Under the pieces are notes generated by a model, which was not told where the DNA came from, ran no database searches, and saw nothing but the letters and a program-made list of their open reading frames with translations. Below are positions 45,775-54,735 of a stretch of DNA of 64,000 nucleotides, piece by piece. The position numbers were made by a program, and so were the translations under genes. The stretch is taken from the NCBI RefSeq assembly GCF_013004595.1, contig NZ_JABEMC010000004.1:124001-188000 (forward strand). Reading direction: 5' to 3'. The stretch comes from Brevibacterium luteolum (lineage in GTDB: Bacteria; Actinomycetota; Actinomycetes; Actinomycetales; Brevibacteriaceae). Position 1 is the first letter of the stretch; each line of letters starts with the position of its first letter.

Positions 45775-47067
45775 ATGACGGAGCTGACGTTTCGCGGTGT
45801 GCACAGCGACGGCGAGCACCTGCAGCTGAGCGACGCCGCCGGCAATGACTATCTCCTCCCGATCGACGAAAGCCTCTACGCCGCCATCCGCGCCCACCGG
45901 CTCGATTCGGCTGCGCAGAAGCAGCAGCGTCACGGCCAGCACGTCCGTCCGCGAGACATCCAGGCGATGATCCGCTCGGGCATGACGGCCGAGGAGGTCG
46001 CTGATACCACCGGGGAGTCCCTGGAGCACATCCGCCGCTACGAGCATCCGGTGCTCGCTGAGCGCGGGCACATCTCCCGGCAGGCTCGTGAAACCCTCGT
46101 CTACCCGGACAGCTCCCCCGATGATTCGCCCTCCCCGCTCGTCCGCCTGTGCGAAGAGCGCCTGAAGCTGCGTGATGTCGATATCGAGACGATGTCCTGG
46201 GATGCCTGGAAGCAGAATTCCGGCAGCTGGTACGTCGAGCTGTCCTTCATCGCCGCCGATCGCCGGCGCCGCGCCGGCTGGGAGTACTCACGTGGATCGA
46301 TGATCCCGCTCGACGATGAGGCCCGTTGGCTGGCTGATTCCGGTCCGACGGATTCGGGGCCGATTCCGAACTACGGTTCCGGCAGCGAACGTGCCTACAA
46401 CGCCGAGCACCAGGACTCCTCCGGCTCGGATGCGACGCCGCTACGCGACCACCAGGCCGAGACCGGCCGCATTCTTGAGAGCCTCCGCCGCCGTCGCAGC
46501 CGCAGTGCTGAGAACGGCGTGCTCGGTTCGCAAGGTCCGCGCACCGGTGAGTCAGCTCCCGGCGTCGATCCGGTCGACGCTGCTGCCGACGCACCGGTGC
46601 AGCCGGCTCCCCAGCAGCAGAGCCGTGGTCGCCTGCACGCCGTTGCCGATGCGCCGGCCGCCCGGCCCGATGGTGCACATACCGCGCTCAGCGCCCCAGA
46701 CGAGGCCGATGATGCCGGCCGTCTTCCGCTGCCGGCCGAGCAGCCCAGCAGCGGCCAGTCGAATGCTGCACCGGCTAGTGCCGCACAGTCGACATTCGAC
46801 ATCTTCGATGATCAGCCCTCGCTTCTCGATGAGCCCGGTGTCAGCGATGGCCGCAATTCGACGCAGCCGATCATGACCTCGCAGCCGGACGCTCCACAAA
46901 CGGGAAGCACGGCCGCAGCCGAACCGCAGAGCGGCGCGTCCACCTCGGGTATCGAGGCTGATGCCGGTGAGAGCGCAGAGCCAGCCGGTGAGGAGCCGAA
47001 GAAGAAGAACGGCAGGTCCTCGGTTCCCAGCTGGGACGAGATCATGTTCGGAACCAAGCGCGACTGA
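45775..47067 (+). CDS. sepH: Cell-division regulator SepH
   Basis: The 430-residue protein has the N-terminal DUF3071 domain (about 1-165), with a helix-turn-helix-like segment (MIRSGMTAEEVADTTGESLE) and SWDAWKQNSGSWYVELSF, followed by a long disordered Ala/Pro/Ser/Gln-rich region and a basic-then-conserved end (KKKNGRSSVPSWDEIMFGTKRD). SepH of Streptomyces and mycobacteria bundles FtsZ filaments. GGAAGGTGAGG precedes the ATG. It is divergent from hemH, as in many actinobacteria. Confidence 0.92.
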   Translation: MTELTFRGVHSDGEHLQLSDAAGNDYLLPIDESLYAAIRAHRLDSAAQKQQRHGQHVRPRDIQAMIRSGMTAEEVADTTGESLEHIRRYEHPVLAERGHISRQARETLVYPDSSPDDSPSPLVRLCEERLKLRDVDIETMSWDAWKQNSGSWYVELSFIAADRRRRAGWEYSRGSMIPLDDEARWLADSGPTDSGPIPNYGSGSERAYNAEHQDSSGSDATPLRDHQAETGRILESLRRRRSRSAENGVLGSQGPRTGESAPGVDPVDAAADAPVQPAPQQQSRGRLHAVADAPAARPDGAHTALSAPDEADDAGRLPLPAEQPSSGQSNAAPASAAQSTFDIFDDQPSLLDEPGVSDGRNSTQPIMTSQPDAPQTGSTAAAEPQSGASTSGIEADAGESAEPAGEEPKKKNGRSSVPSWDEIMFGTKRD

Positions 47068-47080
47068 CCTTCTGAGAAGA

Positions 47081-47114
47081 GCCGGTTGAGCAGGAGATCT
47101 CCTGTTCAGCCGGC
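47081..47114. terminator. Two-way terminator hairpin
   Basis: Two 17-base arms (GCCGGTTGAGCAGGAGA and TCTCCTGTTCAGCCGGC) pair with two G-U wobbles, between the convergent sepH and cydDC genes. Confidence 0.75.
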
Positions 47115-47142
47115 CATGCCCGTGTCAGAGATGGGCAGGGGT

Positions 47143-50100
47143 TCAGCCTGCCAGCTGGACGGGGACGTCGGTCTCGGTGATGAGGGACGGATCATGGGTG
47201 ACGAGGACGACGAGTTCCTCGGCCAGTCCCCCGCGCAGGTCGGCCATGAGTGCGGCTGCCATCTCCTCGTCGAGGTGCGCGGTCGGCTCATCGAGAACCA
47301 CCACCTCGGCGTCGGCAAGCAGGGTGCGCGCCACGGCGAGGCGCTGCCGCTGACCGCCGGACAGATGCCCGCCGCCGGCACCGATGCGCTCGTCGAGTCC
47401 GATGTCTGCGGCGAGCTCGCCGAGCCCGACGCGTTCGAGCGCGGAGAGCAGCTCGGCATCGCTGGGTTTGTCCTCGCGCGGCCGGGCGATGAGCAGGTTC
47501 GCGCGCAGCGTCGAGTCGAAGACATGCGCCTCCTGCGGGCACCAGGAGATCCGCCCGGCCAAGTCCATCGGCAGGCAGGCCAGCGCGTCGGTGTCGTTGA
47601 GCTGGTAGCGGCCGGTGCGCGGGTCGAGGAAGCGCAGCAGCACGCTGACCAGGGTCGTCTTACCGGATCCTGACGGCCCGGTGACAGCAGCCACTCCGCC
47701 GCGGGGCAGCACGGCGTTCAGGCCGGTGAAGACGTCGGACTGGGTGCCCGGCCAGCGCGCCGAGACGTCCGACAGGGTCAGCTGGGTGATCTGCTCGGGC
47801 CTCACACCTGTGGCGAGCCCGCCTTCTTCACCTGCCGGGTCGAGGTCGTCGACGCGGGCAAGGATCCGGGCCAGCCCCGGCCACTGCTGGACCGCGGTCA
47901 ACGAGTCGGCGAAGGCGTCGATGAGTGCCAGCGGCAGCAGCACGGTGACGGCGAGGAGTTCGCCGCTGAGCTCACCGGCTGCGACCTGTCCGGCGAGCAC
48001 CGGGATCATGATGATGCCGGTGAGCACGCCGACTGCGGTGATGATGCCCTCTCCGAGGCCCGTGGCGCGGATCGCTGCTGATTCGTAGGCCGCCGCCGAG
48101 GTATCGGCGTGCGCGAACTGTGCGGCTGCCGGTTCGGTGCGGCCTGCAGCGATGAGGTCCTCGCGGGCATAGAGCAGGCGCGAGAGCACACCGAGAGCGC
48201 GCTGCCGGGCGGCCAGGGTTGCGCTGCTGGCTGTGCGGTCGGCGCGCAGGGTCACCCACGGTGCGGCGCACAGGCACAGCAGGCCGCCGGCGAGCATGAT
48301 GAGTGCGGCTTCCCAGGCGATGACAGCCAGGGTTCCGACAGCGGCGATCGTCACGCCGAGGGCGACGACTGGGGGCAGCACGACACGGGGTGCGATGTCG
48401 CGGATGTCGTCGACATCGGCGATGAATCGCGTGAGTGCGATATCGCCGCGCAGCAGGGTGCGGTTGGCGGTGCCGGTGCGGGCGAAACCGGTCCACATCC
48501 GCTCGCGCAGGTCGATGAGGGCGCGCAGCACTGCATCGTGCAGCGCCAGTCGCTGCAGGTAGGTGAACACCGCGCGCGACAGTCCGAAGAATCGCACGCC
48601 GACGATCGCGACGAGCAGGTACATGATCGGCGGCTGGGCCGAGGCGCGGACGATGAGCCAGGCAGACACGCCGGTGAGTGCGGCGCCGGCGGCAACTGCG
48701 GCGACTCCGTAGAAGACTGCCAGCCAGAACTTCACCGAGCGCATGTCGACTGCCGCTGCCAGGCGACGCAGCAGCGTGCCCGTCGGCACTGCGTCCACAG
48801 CCGTCTGCTCGTCGGCTGGAGCCGTCACCCGGGTGCTCGCCGGAGCGGCTGCATCACCGGCCGTGGTGTCGACCGCAGAAGGCGCGGGGACTGACCGATC
48901 GGTGACAGCCGGTCGCGAGGCAGGGGTGAGGCGGATGTGTGCATCAGCTTCGGAGACGAGGGTCGAGTCGTGGGTCGCGGCGATGACCGGCCGAGTGCGC
49001 GCGAGTCGGTGAAGGGTCTGCCGGACGGCGGCTGCCGCTGCTGCGTCGAGATGGGCAGTCGGTTCGTCGACGAGGATGAGTTCGGCGTCGCCTTGGGCGC
49101 GCACACGGGCAATGGCCAGTCGGCGCTGCTCCCCTGGGCTCAGCGCAGCGCACGGCATCTCAGGGTCGACATCGAGAGCTGCCGCGGCTGAGATCTCGGC
49201 GGCCTCCTCGGCGCTGAGCTGCCGGCCGGCGTACAGCGAGAGCTCTTCGATGACAGTCGGTTCGAACATCCGCGGACCCTGCCCGGCGTAGGCCACGCGG
49301 GCGGGGACACCGGTCAGGCTGCCGGTGATGCGGCACTCCCCTGCCTCAGTGCTGCGGACTAAGCCTGCGAGCACGCCGAGCAGTGTGCTCTTGCCCGAGC
49401 CTGAGGTGCCGGTGACCGCGGTGAGGCCGGTGCTCGGCACCTCGGCGGTCAGCGGCGGCAGCACCGGCTGCTGGCGGGAGGCGTAGGAGACGCTGAGCTC
49501 ATCGAAGGTAATCGGTGCACCGGCAGGGGCGGTCTGCGAGATTTCAGATGCTGATTCCTGTCCGATGCGCTCGGCGACAGGGTGATCGGTCATCTCGGTG
49601 ACACGGTCGTAGGCGGCCACACCGTTTTCAGTCGAGTGGAATGCAGCACCCAGGCGGCGCAGCGGCAGGAAGCACTCCGGGGCAAGGATGAGGGCGAAGA
49701 GCCCGGCTTCCAAGCCCATGTGCCCGTAGACAAGGCGCACGCCGATGAAGACCGCGACGACCGCGACGGAGATCGTGGCGATGAGCTCCAATGCCAGTGC
49801 GCTGATGAAGGCCACGCGCAGGGTCTGCATCGTCGTGGCGCGGTAGCTGGTGCTCATGCGCCGCAGTGCAGCCGTCTGGGCGGTGACCCGGCCGAGACCG
49901 ACGAGGACGGGCAGGCCGCGGGCGAGTTCGACGATGTTGGTCGAGAGCTGGTCGAGGGCGCGCGTGGCGTCGGCGACGCGGTTCTCGGTGTAGCGGCCGA
50001 TGAGGATCATGAACATCGGCACGAGCGGCAGGGTCAGGATGAGGATGAGGGAGCTGACCCAGTCGGTGAAGAGGACCCGGACGATGATGAGGCCGGGGAT

Positions 50101-50529
50101 GAGCGCACTTGCAAGCAGAGCGGGCAGCACCCCGGTGAAGTAGTCGTCGAGATCATCGAGGGTGCGGGTCGCGGTGAGCGCGAGGGCACCGTCTGAGGCC
50201 GGCAGGTCTCGACCCGAGCCGGCGAGGCTGCGGTCAACGAGGCGGGAGCGCAGCGTGGTCTTGAATCCCACGGCAGCGCGCGCACCGGCAGTCTTCGAAG
50301 CCCAGGTGGCCAGCCCGCGGATGAGGGCGCCGATGATGCCGAGCGCTGCGGCCATCGTGATTGGCCGACCTTCCATCGCTGCGACGATGCCGCGGGCGAT
50401 GCCGTCAGCGACGAGGATGAGGCCGAGTGCTTGGGCTGCCGCGATGAGGCCGAGCAGCCATAGCGCCCGCCGGCCCTGTGGGGCCGCGAGCGCTATGGCG
50501 ACAGGCGATCGGCGCTGTGTCCGGGTCAC
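47143..50529 (-). CDS. cydDC: CydDC fusion: thiol/redox ABC exporter for cytochrome bd assembly
   Basis: The 1128-residue chain joins both half-transporters. The CydD half (about 1-560) has six helices, Walker A GTSGSGKSTL and Walker B ILVDEPTAHLD; its signature reads LSPGEQRRLAIAR. The CydC half (about 600-1128) has six helices, GPSGSGKTTL, the canonical LSGGQRQRLAVAR and VVVLDEPTAHLD. It exports cysteine/glutathione-like thiols or balances haem so that cytochrome bd can mature. An Ala/Thr-rich linker near 540-600 joins the halves. Fused forms are known in Streptomyces and relatives. The GTG start overlaps the cydB stop. Confidence 0.94.
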   Translation of the reverse strand: MTRTQRRSPVAIALAAPQGRRALWLLGLIAAAQALGLILVADGIARGIVAAMEGRPITMAAALGIIGALIRGLATWASKTAGARAAVGFKTTLRSRLVDRSLAGSGRDLPASDGALALTATRTLDDLDDYFTGVLPALLASALIPGLIIVRVLFTDWVSSLILILTLPLVPMFMILIGRYTENRVADATRALDQLSTNIVELARGLPVLVGLGRVTAQTAALRRMSTSYRATTMQTLRVAFISALALELIATISVAVVAVFIGVRLVYGHMGLEAGLFALILAPECFLPLRRLGAAFHSTENGVAAYDRVTEMTDHPVAERIGQESASEISQTAPAGAPITFDELSVSYASRQQPVLPPLTAEVPSTGLTAVTGTSGSGKSTLLGVLAGLVRSTEAGECRITGSLTGVPARVAYAGQGPRMFEPTVIEELSLYAGRQLSAEEAAEISAAAALDVDPEMPCAALSPGEQRRLAIARVRAQGDAELILVDEPTAHLDAAAAAAVRQTLHRLARTRPVIAATHDSTLVSEADAHIRLTPASRPAVTDRSVPAPSAVDTTAGDAAAPASTRVTAPADEQTAVDAVPTGTLLRRLAAAVDMRSVKFWLAVFYGVAAVAAGAALTGVSAWLIVRASAQPPIMYLLVAIVGVRFFGLSRAVFTYLQRLALHDAVLRALIDLRERMWTGFARTGTANRTLLRGDIALTRFIADVDDIRDIAPRVVLPPVVALGVTIAAVGTLAVIAWEAALIMLAGGLLCLCAAPWVTLRADRTASSATLAARQRALGVLSRLLYAREDLIAAGRTEPAAAQFAHADTSAAAYESAAIRATGLGEGIITAVGVLTGIIMIPVLAGQVAAGELSGELLAVTVLLPLALIDAFADSLTAVQQWPGLARILARVDDLDPAGEEGGLATGVRPEQITQLTLSDVSARWPGTQSDVFTGLNAVLPRGGVAAVTGPSGSGKTTLVSVLLRFLDPRTGRYQLNDTDALACLPMDLAGRISWCPQEAHVFDSTLRANLLIARPREDKPSDAELLSALERVGLGELAADIGLDERIGAGGGHLSGGQRQRLAVARTLLADAEVVVLDEPTAHLDEEMAAALMADLRGGLAEELVVLVTHDPSLITETDVPVQLAG

Positions 50530-51563
50530 TGATGGTGACTGCGGATTGCGACCGGCACCTGGTGGGCTGGCGGGATGTGCTCGGTCTTCAGACGCTTGGC
50601 GAAGACCGAGTAGCTCCAGATCTGGTAGGCCAGCACGATCGGCACGAAGACGATCGCGACGATGAGCATGACGGTGAGCGTGTATCCCGAGGAGGAGGCG
50701 TTCGAGACCGTCAGCGAGAAGCTGTCATCGACCGTCGACGGCAGAACCTTGGGGTAGATCGCCAGGAAAACGGTGGTGACACCGACGGCGAGGAAGAGGC
50801 TCTGGGCGAAGAAGGCCGACTTCTCGGAACCGCGGCGGATCTGCACCCACATGAGGGCGGCCATTGCCGCGGCGACGACGATGAGGACCCAGCCGAGGAG
50901 TCCTCCGTGCATGACCTGGACGATGATGACCCAGGCGACCAGCGGCAGCAGGAACACCGGGGCCAGCTTGGCGGCCAGTGCGCGTGCCCGGAAGCGGACT
51001 TCTCCATCGGTCTTGAGCGAGATGAACAGCAGGCCGTGCAGCAGGCAGAACCCGACGACGCCGAGTCCGCCGATGATGGCGTAGATGTTGACCCAGGCGA
51101 AGGCACCGCCGATGTTGTCACCGTTCTCGTTGAGCGGCAGACCGGTGGTGGTCAGCGCCAGCATCGCACCGACGCAGAAAGCTGCGAGGGCGGAACCGCC
51201 AGACAGACACCAGGTCCAGCCGTTGCGCCAGGCCTCTGTGTGGACCTTGCCGCGGTACTCGATGGCGACAGCGCGCAGGATGAGTGCCAGCAGCGCGAGC
51301 GTCAGCGGCAGATACAGCGCTGAGAACAGCGATGCGTACCACATGGGGAAAGCTGCGAAGGTCGCTCCGCCAGCGGTGAGCAGCCACACCTCGTTGCCGT
51401 CCCAGACGGGCCCGATGGTGTTGAGCAGCACGCGGCGCTCCTTCTCGTCGCGGGAGAAGCCCTTGAGGAGCATCCCGACGCCGAGGTCGAATCCTTCGAG
51501 GAACAGGTAGCCGAGCCAGAGAACGGCGATGAGAATGAACCAGATTGTCGGCAGAAGATCCAT
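50526..51563 (-). CDS. cydB: Cytochrome bd ubiquinol/menaquinol oxidase subunit II
   Basis: The 345-residue membrane subunit has about nine helices. The N-terminal IWFILIAVLWLGYLFLEGFDLGVGMLL and WDGNEVWLLTAGGATFAAFP are typical. It supports CydA in the high-affinity oxygen reductase. GGGGAGAAC precedes the ATG, 9 bases after the cydA stop, and its own stop overlaps the cydDC start, so the three genes form one operon. Confidence 0.96.
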   Translation of the reverse strand: MDLLPTIWFILIAVLWLGYLFLEGFDLGVGMLLKGFSRDEKERRVLLNTIGPVWDGNEVWLLTAGGATFAAFPMWYASLFSALYLPLTLALLALILRAVAIEYRGKVHTEAWRNGWTWCLSGGSALAAFCVGAMLALTTTGLPLNENGDNIGGAFAWVNIYAIIGGLGVVGFCLLHGLLFISLKTDGEVRFRARALAAKLAPVFLLPLVAWVIIVQVMHGGLLGWVLIVVAAAMAALMWVQIRRGSEKSAFFAQSLFLAVGVTTVFLAIYPKVLPSTVDDSFSLTVSNASSSGYTLTVMLIVAIVFVPIVLAYQIWSYSVFAKRLKTEHIPPAHQVPVAIRSHHQ

Positions 51564-51572
51564 GTTCTCCCC

Positions 51573-53147
51573 TTAGTACGCGAACGACAGTACGTCGTCG
51601 TCACTCTTGTCGACTGTGGGTTTGTAGTTGGCCTTGTCGATCTCCGGCATGGCTGAGACGACGCCACCGCGGGAGTAAACCATGATGAGCCTGAGCTCAA
51701 AGACCATGAGCACTCCGTAGATGAGCGTGAGCGCGATGAGTGAGAAGAGCATCTCCGCTGCGCTGACCGATGGTGAGATCGCAGCCGCCGTGTAGAGGAA
51801 CACCCCGTCGACTCCCGACGGGTCGGGGTTCGGCGCGACGACGAACGGCTGACGGCCCATCTCGGTGAACACCCAGCCGGCAGAGTTCGCGATGAACGGT
51901 GCCGCGATTCCCCACAGCGCCAGGCGTGAGAGGAACGTCGAGCGCGGCACGGTGCCCTTGCGGGTGACGATCAGCGCGTAGGCTGCCGCAGCTGCGCCGA
52001 GAACGCCGAAGCCGATCATGAGGCGGAAGCCCCAGTAGGTGACGATCATGAGCGGCTGGTAATCGACTTCCTGCCCGGAGTAGGGGCCGTACATCTCACC
52101 TTCCGGCAGCGTCGTGCCGTATTTCTCCTGGTACTCAGGGATGAGGGTGTTGACGCCGGGCACCTCGGTGTTGAAGTCGCCGTTGGCCAGGAAGGACAGC
52201 AGTCCGGGGACCTCGATGACCGGGGTGACGTCGTCACACTGATTCGACGCCAGGTTGCCGATCGTGAGCACGGAGAACTCGCTCCCGTCGTGGCAGGCGC
52301 CCTCTGCCGACGCCATCTTCATCGGCTGCTGTTCGTACATGAGCTTGGCCTGGATGTCGCCGGTGATGGCGACGAAGACGAAGGCAATGACTGCAGCCCA
52401 GGCGCCGATGCGCAGGGACTTGTACCACACGGTGTGGTCCTTCTCGTCGCGGCCAGGCACCTCGGGAGCAGAGCCGACGATGACGCGGCCGGTCTTCTCG
52501 TCAACGGTGTCGATGCCGTCGACCCGCCGGCGCCACAGGTGGTACCAGGCGATGCCGAGCAGGAAGGCGCCACCGACTGCAACTGATCCGGCGAGGGTGT
52601 GGGTATATGCAGCCCAGGCGGTGTTGTTCATCAGCACTGCGCCGACATCGACCATCTGCGGTCGTCCGTCGATGATCTCAACGCCGACTGGGTGCTGCAT
52701 CCAGGAGTTGGCCACGATGATGAAGTAGGCCGAAATCCACGAGCCGATGACAGCAGCCCACAGCACGCCGAGGTGGACCTTGCGGTTGAGGCGGCCCCAG
52801 CCGAAGATCCACAGACCGAGAAATGTCGATTCGAGGAAGAAGGCGATGAGCGCCTCCATCGCCAGCGGAGCCCCGAAGACGTCGCCGACGAAGCGCGAGT
52901 ACTCCGACCACGCCATGCCGAACTGGAACTCCTGGACGATGCCGGTGGCAACACCCATGATGAAGTTGATGAGGTACAGCTTGCCCCAGAACTTCGTGGC
53001 ACGCAGCCACATCTCGTTGCCGGTGCGGTGATACATGGTCTGCAGGATCGCAACCAGCAGACCCAATCCGAGGGTCAGCGGCACCATCCAGAAGTGGTAC
53101 ACCGTAGTGATGCCGAACTGCCATCGGCCGATCAGTACCGGATCCAC
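51573..53147 (-). CDS. cydA: Cytochrome bd oxidase subunit I
   Basis: The 524-residue haem-bearing subunit oxidises menaquinol and reduces O2 to water. Ligand His near residue 18 (VYHFWMVPLTLGLG), a second His in AYTHTLAGSVAVGG and Met in the GWVFTEMGRQPF region match haem sites; KLMYEQQPMKMASAEGA marks the quinol-loop start, and the loop is of the short type. It starts at GTG 53147 with AGGAGGAAAAG directly upstream. Used at low oxygen or under oxidative or nitrosative stress. Confidence 0.97.
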   Translation of the reverse strand: MDPVLIGRWQFGITTVYHFWMVPLTLGLGLLVAILQTMYHRTGNEMWLRATKFWGKLYLINFIMGVATGIVQEFQFGMAWSEYSRFVGDVFGAPLAMEALIAFFLESTFLGLWIFGWGRLNRKVHLGVLWAAVIGSWISAYFIIVANSWMQHPVGVEIIDGRPQMVDVGAVLMNNTAWAAYTHTLAGSVAVGGAFLLGIAWYHLWRRRVDGIDTVDEKTGRVIVGSAPEVPGRDEKDHTVWYKSLRIGAWAAVIAFVFVAITGDIQAKLMYEQQPMKMASAEGACHDGSEFSVLTIGNLASNQCDDVTPVIEVPGLLSFLANGDFNTEVPGVNTLIPEYQEKYGTTLPEGEMYGPYSGQEVDYQPLMIVTYWGFRLMIGFGVLGAAAAAYALIVTRKGTVPRSTFLSRLALWGIAAPFIANSAGWVFTEMGRQPFVVAPNPDPSGVDGVFLYTAAAISPSVSAAEMLFSLIALTLIYGVLMVFELRLIMVYSRGGVVSAMPEIDKANYKPTVDKSDDDVLSFAY

Positions 53148-53467
53148 CTTTTCCTCCTGTCTCCGCGCAGGCTGGGGAATTCCTGCCTGCGGGCTGGGAA
53201 ATCTACCTGCAAGTAGAGTATCGGCTTGGCCGCGCTAGCGTTCGAAAGCCCACATCGCACGCCCTGCCGTCTCATTAGCTGAACTGTGCGCGAGACGGGC
53301 CCGAAGCGCTCGCTGGCGAGATTTTCCTTGACCCTGCTGTGCCCCTGAGCTTTACTGGGAGGTGGCCTGAAACGGACACGCCGTATTGGACTATGTCAGG
53401 TGCTCATCAATATCAGCACTAAACTGTTGCTAAAAGCAGGCGAAACCACGACAGGGAGAGTACGTAG
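53148..53467. other. Intergenic region between cydA and the BlaI gene
   Basis: This 320-base divergent region holds the cydA ribosome site, a candidate cydA -10 (GATACT, minus strand, 53217-53222) with TTCGAA 18 bases above it, and the repeat at 53202-53217. The part next to the BlaI gene (53380-53445) is AT-richer and probably carries its promoter. I see no Rex-type TGTGAA-N-TTCACA site and no gene or RNA. Confidence 0.6.
53202..53217. promoter_or_regulatory. Candidate BlaI-type operator at the cydA promoter
   Basis: TCTACCTGCAAGTAGA pairs at 14 of 16 positions and contains the TAC...GTA half-sites typical of BlaI/MecI/CopY repressors. It touches the proposed cydA -10, covering the expected transcription start, a classic repressor position. 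The BlaI gene is transcribed divergently 251 bases away. Confidence 0.6.
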
Positions 53468-53827
53468 GTGGCAACTCTGGGTGAACTCGAGCGCAGTGTC
53501 ATGAATGCGCTGTGGAACTCAGTCGACGGGATGACCGCTGCCGAGCTCCGGATCGCGCTGGCTGACCGCGACCTCGCGCTGACGACCGTGCATACGGTTC
53601 TCACGCGCCTGGAGAAGAAGGGCTTCGCTCGTCGAGACCGCTCCGAGCGCCCGCACCGCTATCTTGCGCTCTCCACTCGCGAGGAGCACGTCGCCGAGCT
53701 CATGAATGAGGTCCTCGACCAGGCGTCGGACCGCCAGGCTGTGCTCGCGCGCTTCCTCGGCACTGTCTCCGATTCCGACACGGCATTCCTCAGCCGGCTC
53801 CTCCAGCGCCGCGGCGCCGACAGCTGA
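53468..53827 (+). CDS. BlaI/MecI/CopY-family repressor
   Basis: The 119-residue protein is a winged helix repressor: LGELERSVMNALWNSVDGMTA, then the recognition region LALTTVHTVLTRLEKKGFARR and a dimerising C-terminal helix pair. BlaI-type proteins are inactivated by cleavage by an M56 partner, encoded directly downstream here. GTG start with GGGAGAG 9 bases upstream. In M. tuberculosis, BlaI governs blaC and ATP-synthase genes, so a respiratory link at this locus is plausible. Confidence 0.93.
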   Translation: MATLGELERSVMNALWNSVDGMTAAELRIALADRDLALTTVHTVLTRLEKKGFARRDRSERPHRYLALSTREEHVAELMNEVLDQASDRQAVLARFLGTVSDSDTAFLSRLLQRRGADS

Positions 53828-53843
53828 CAGTCCCACTTCCCTG

Positions 53844-54725
53844 ATGCTCTTCAGCGCAGTGCTGCTCACAGCGCTCGCGGTAGTCCTTGCCTGGCCGATC
53901 CCCCGGCTCTTCGCCCGTTACCCCGGAAGCCGTGACCCGGCGGCGCGTCTGCTGCTGTGGCAGGCCATCGGCCTGGCCGGCGGGCTGTCGCTGACGTCGG
54001 CGGTCCTCATCCTCGCATTCATGCCCTTCACCCGAACCCCGGGACCGGCAGATGAGCGCAGCCTCAGCGCTCTCAGCTGGTGGAACTGGCTGCTCGTCGG
54101 CCTGGGGGTTGCACTGCTGCTGCGTCTGCTCAGCAGCTTGGTGATCCACTGGATCAGGGTGCGGCGTCAGCGTCGTCGGCATGCGGAACTTGTCGCGGTG
54201 CTCACCGAGCCGTCGCAGGAGCTGCCGAATACGAGGATCCTCAAGGTCGATGAGCTCGTCGCCTACTGCCTGCCGCAGGGCCAACACGGCACCACGGTGC
54301 TCTCAACGGGATTGATCGCCGCCCTCAGCCCTGCTGAACGCGATGCTGTCGTCGCGCATGAGCGCGCCCACCTGCGCAGCCGACACGAACTCGTCGTGCT
54401 GCCCTTCGCCGCTTGGCAGCATGCACTTCCCTTTCTGCCGGCCGCGCGCCAGGCGCTCGACCAGGTGACCCGGCTCATCGAGGTGATGGCCGATGATGTG
54501 GCCCGCCGCGAGGTGCCGGCTGATGACCTTGCGGCCGCTGTCCGGGAGATGAGCCGCATGCAGGCCGGACATTACAGCCGGACTCTGAGCGCTGAGCGGC
54601 TCGCCCGGTTGGAGCATCCGCTGCCGCAGCCGTCTGGGGCGCTGCGCTCGGCAGTCGTCATCGTCTCGGCAGCGCTGGTCGTCAGTCCGCCGGTGGTCGC
54701 GCTGGTCGAACTGCTCAGCGTCTGA
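53844..54725 (+). CDS. M56-family membrane metalloprotease (BlaR1-like, no sensor domain)
   Basis: The 293-residue protein has three to four N-terminal helices, the zinc-protease motif AVVAHERAHLRSRHE (HEXXH at about 174) and a final helix. Length equals the protease part of BlaR1/MecR1; the penicillin-binding sensor domain is absent, so the trigger must be something else. It should cleave the BlaI protein encoded 16 bases upstream. ATG 53844 follows a weak ribosome site; translation is probably coupled. Confidence 0.88.
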   Translation: MLFSAVLLTALAVVLAWPIPRLFARYPGSRDPAARLLLWQAIGLAGGLSLTSAVLILAFMPFTRTPGPADERSLSALSWWNWLLVGLGVALLLRLLSSLVIHWIRVRRQRRRHAELVAVLTEPSQELPNTRILKVDELVAYCLPQGQHGTTVLSTGLIAALSPAERDAVVAHERAHLRSRHELVVLPFAAWQHALPFLPAARQALDQVTRLIEVMADDVARREVPADDLAAAVREMSRMQAGHYSRTLSAERLARLEHPLPQPSGALRSAVVIVSAALVVSPPVVALVELLSV

Positions 54726-54735
54726 GCAGCCGTGA

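Noticed and set aside
53415-53431. AGCA-N9-TGCT repeat before the BlaI gene as an operator
   Set aside because: Only four-base arms with no TAC/GTA half-sites; expected by chance in a region of this size.
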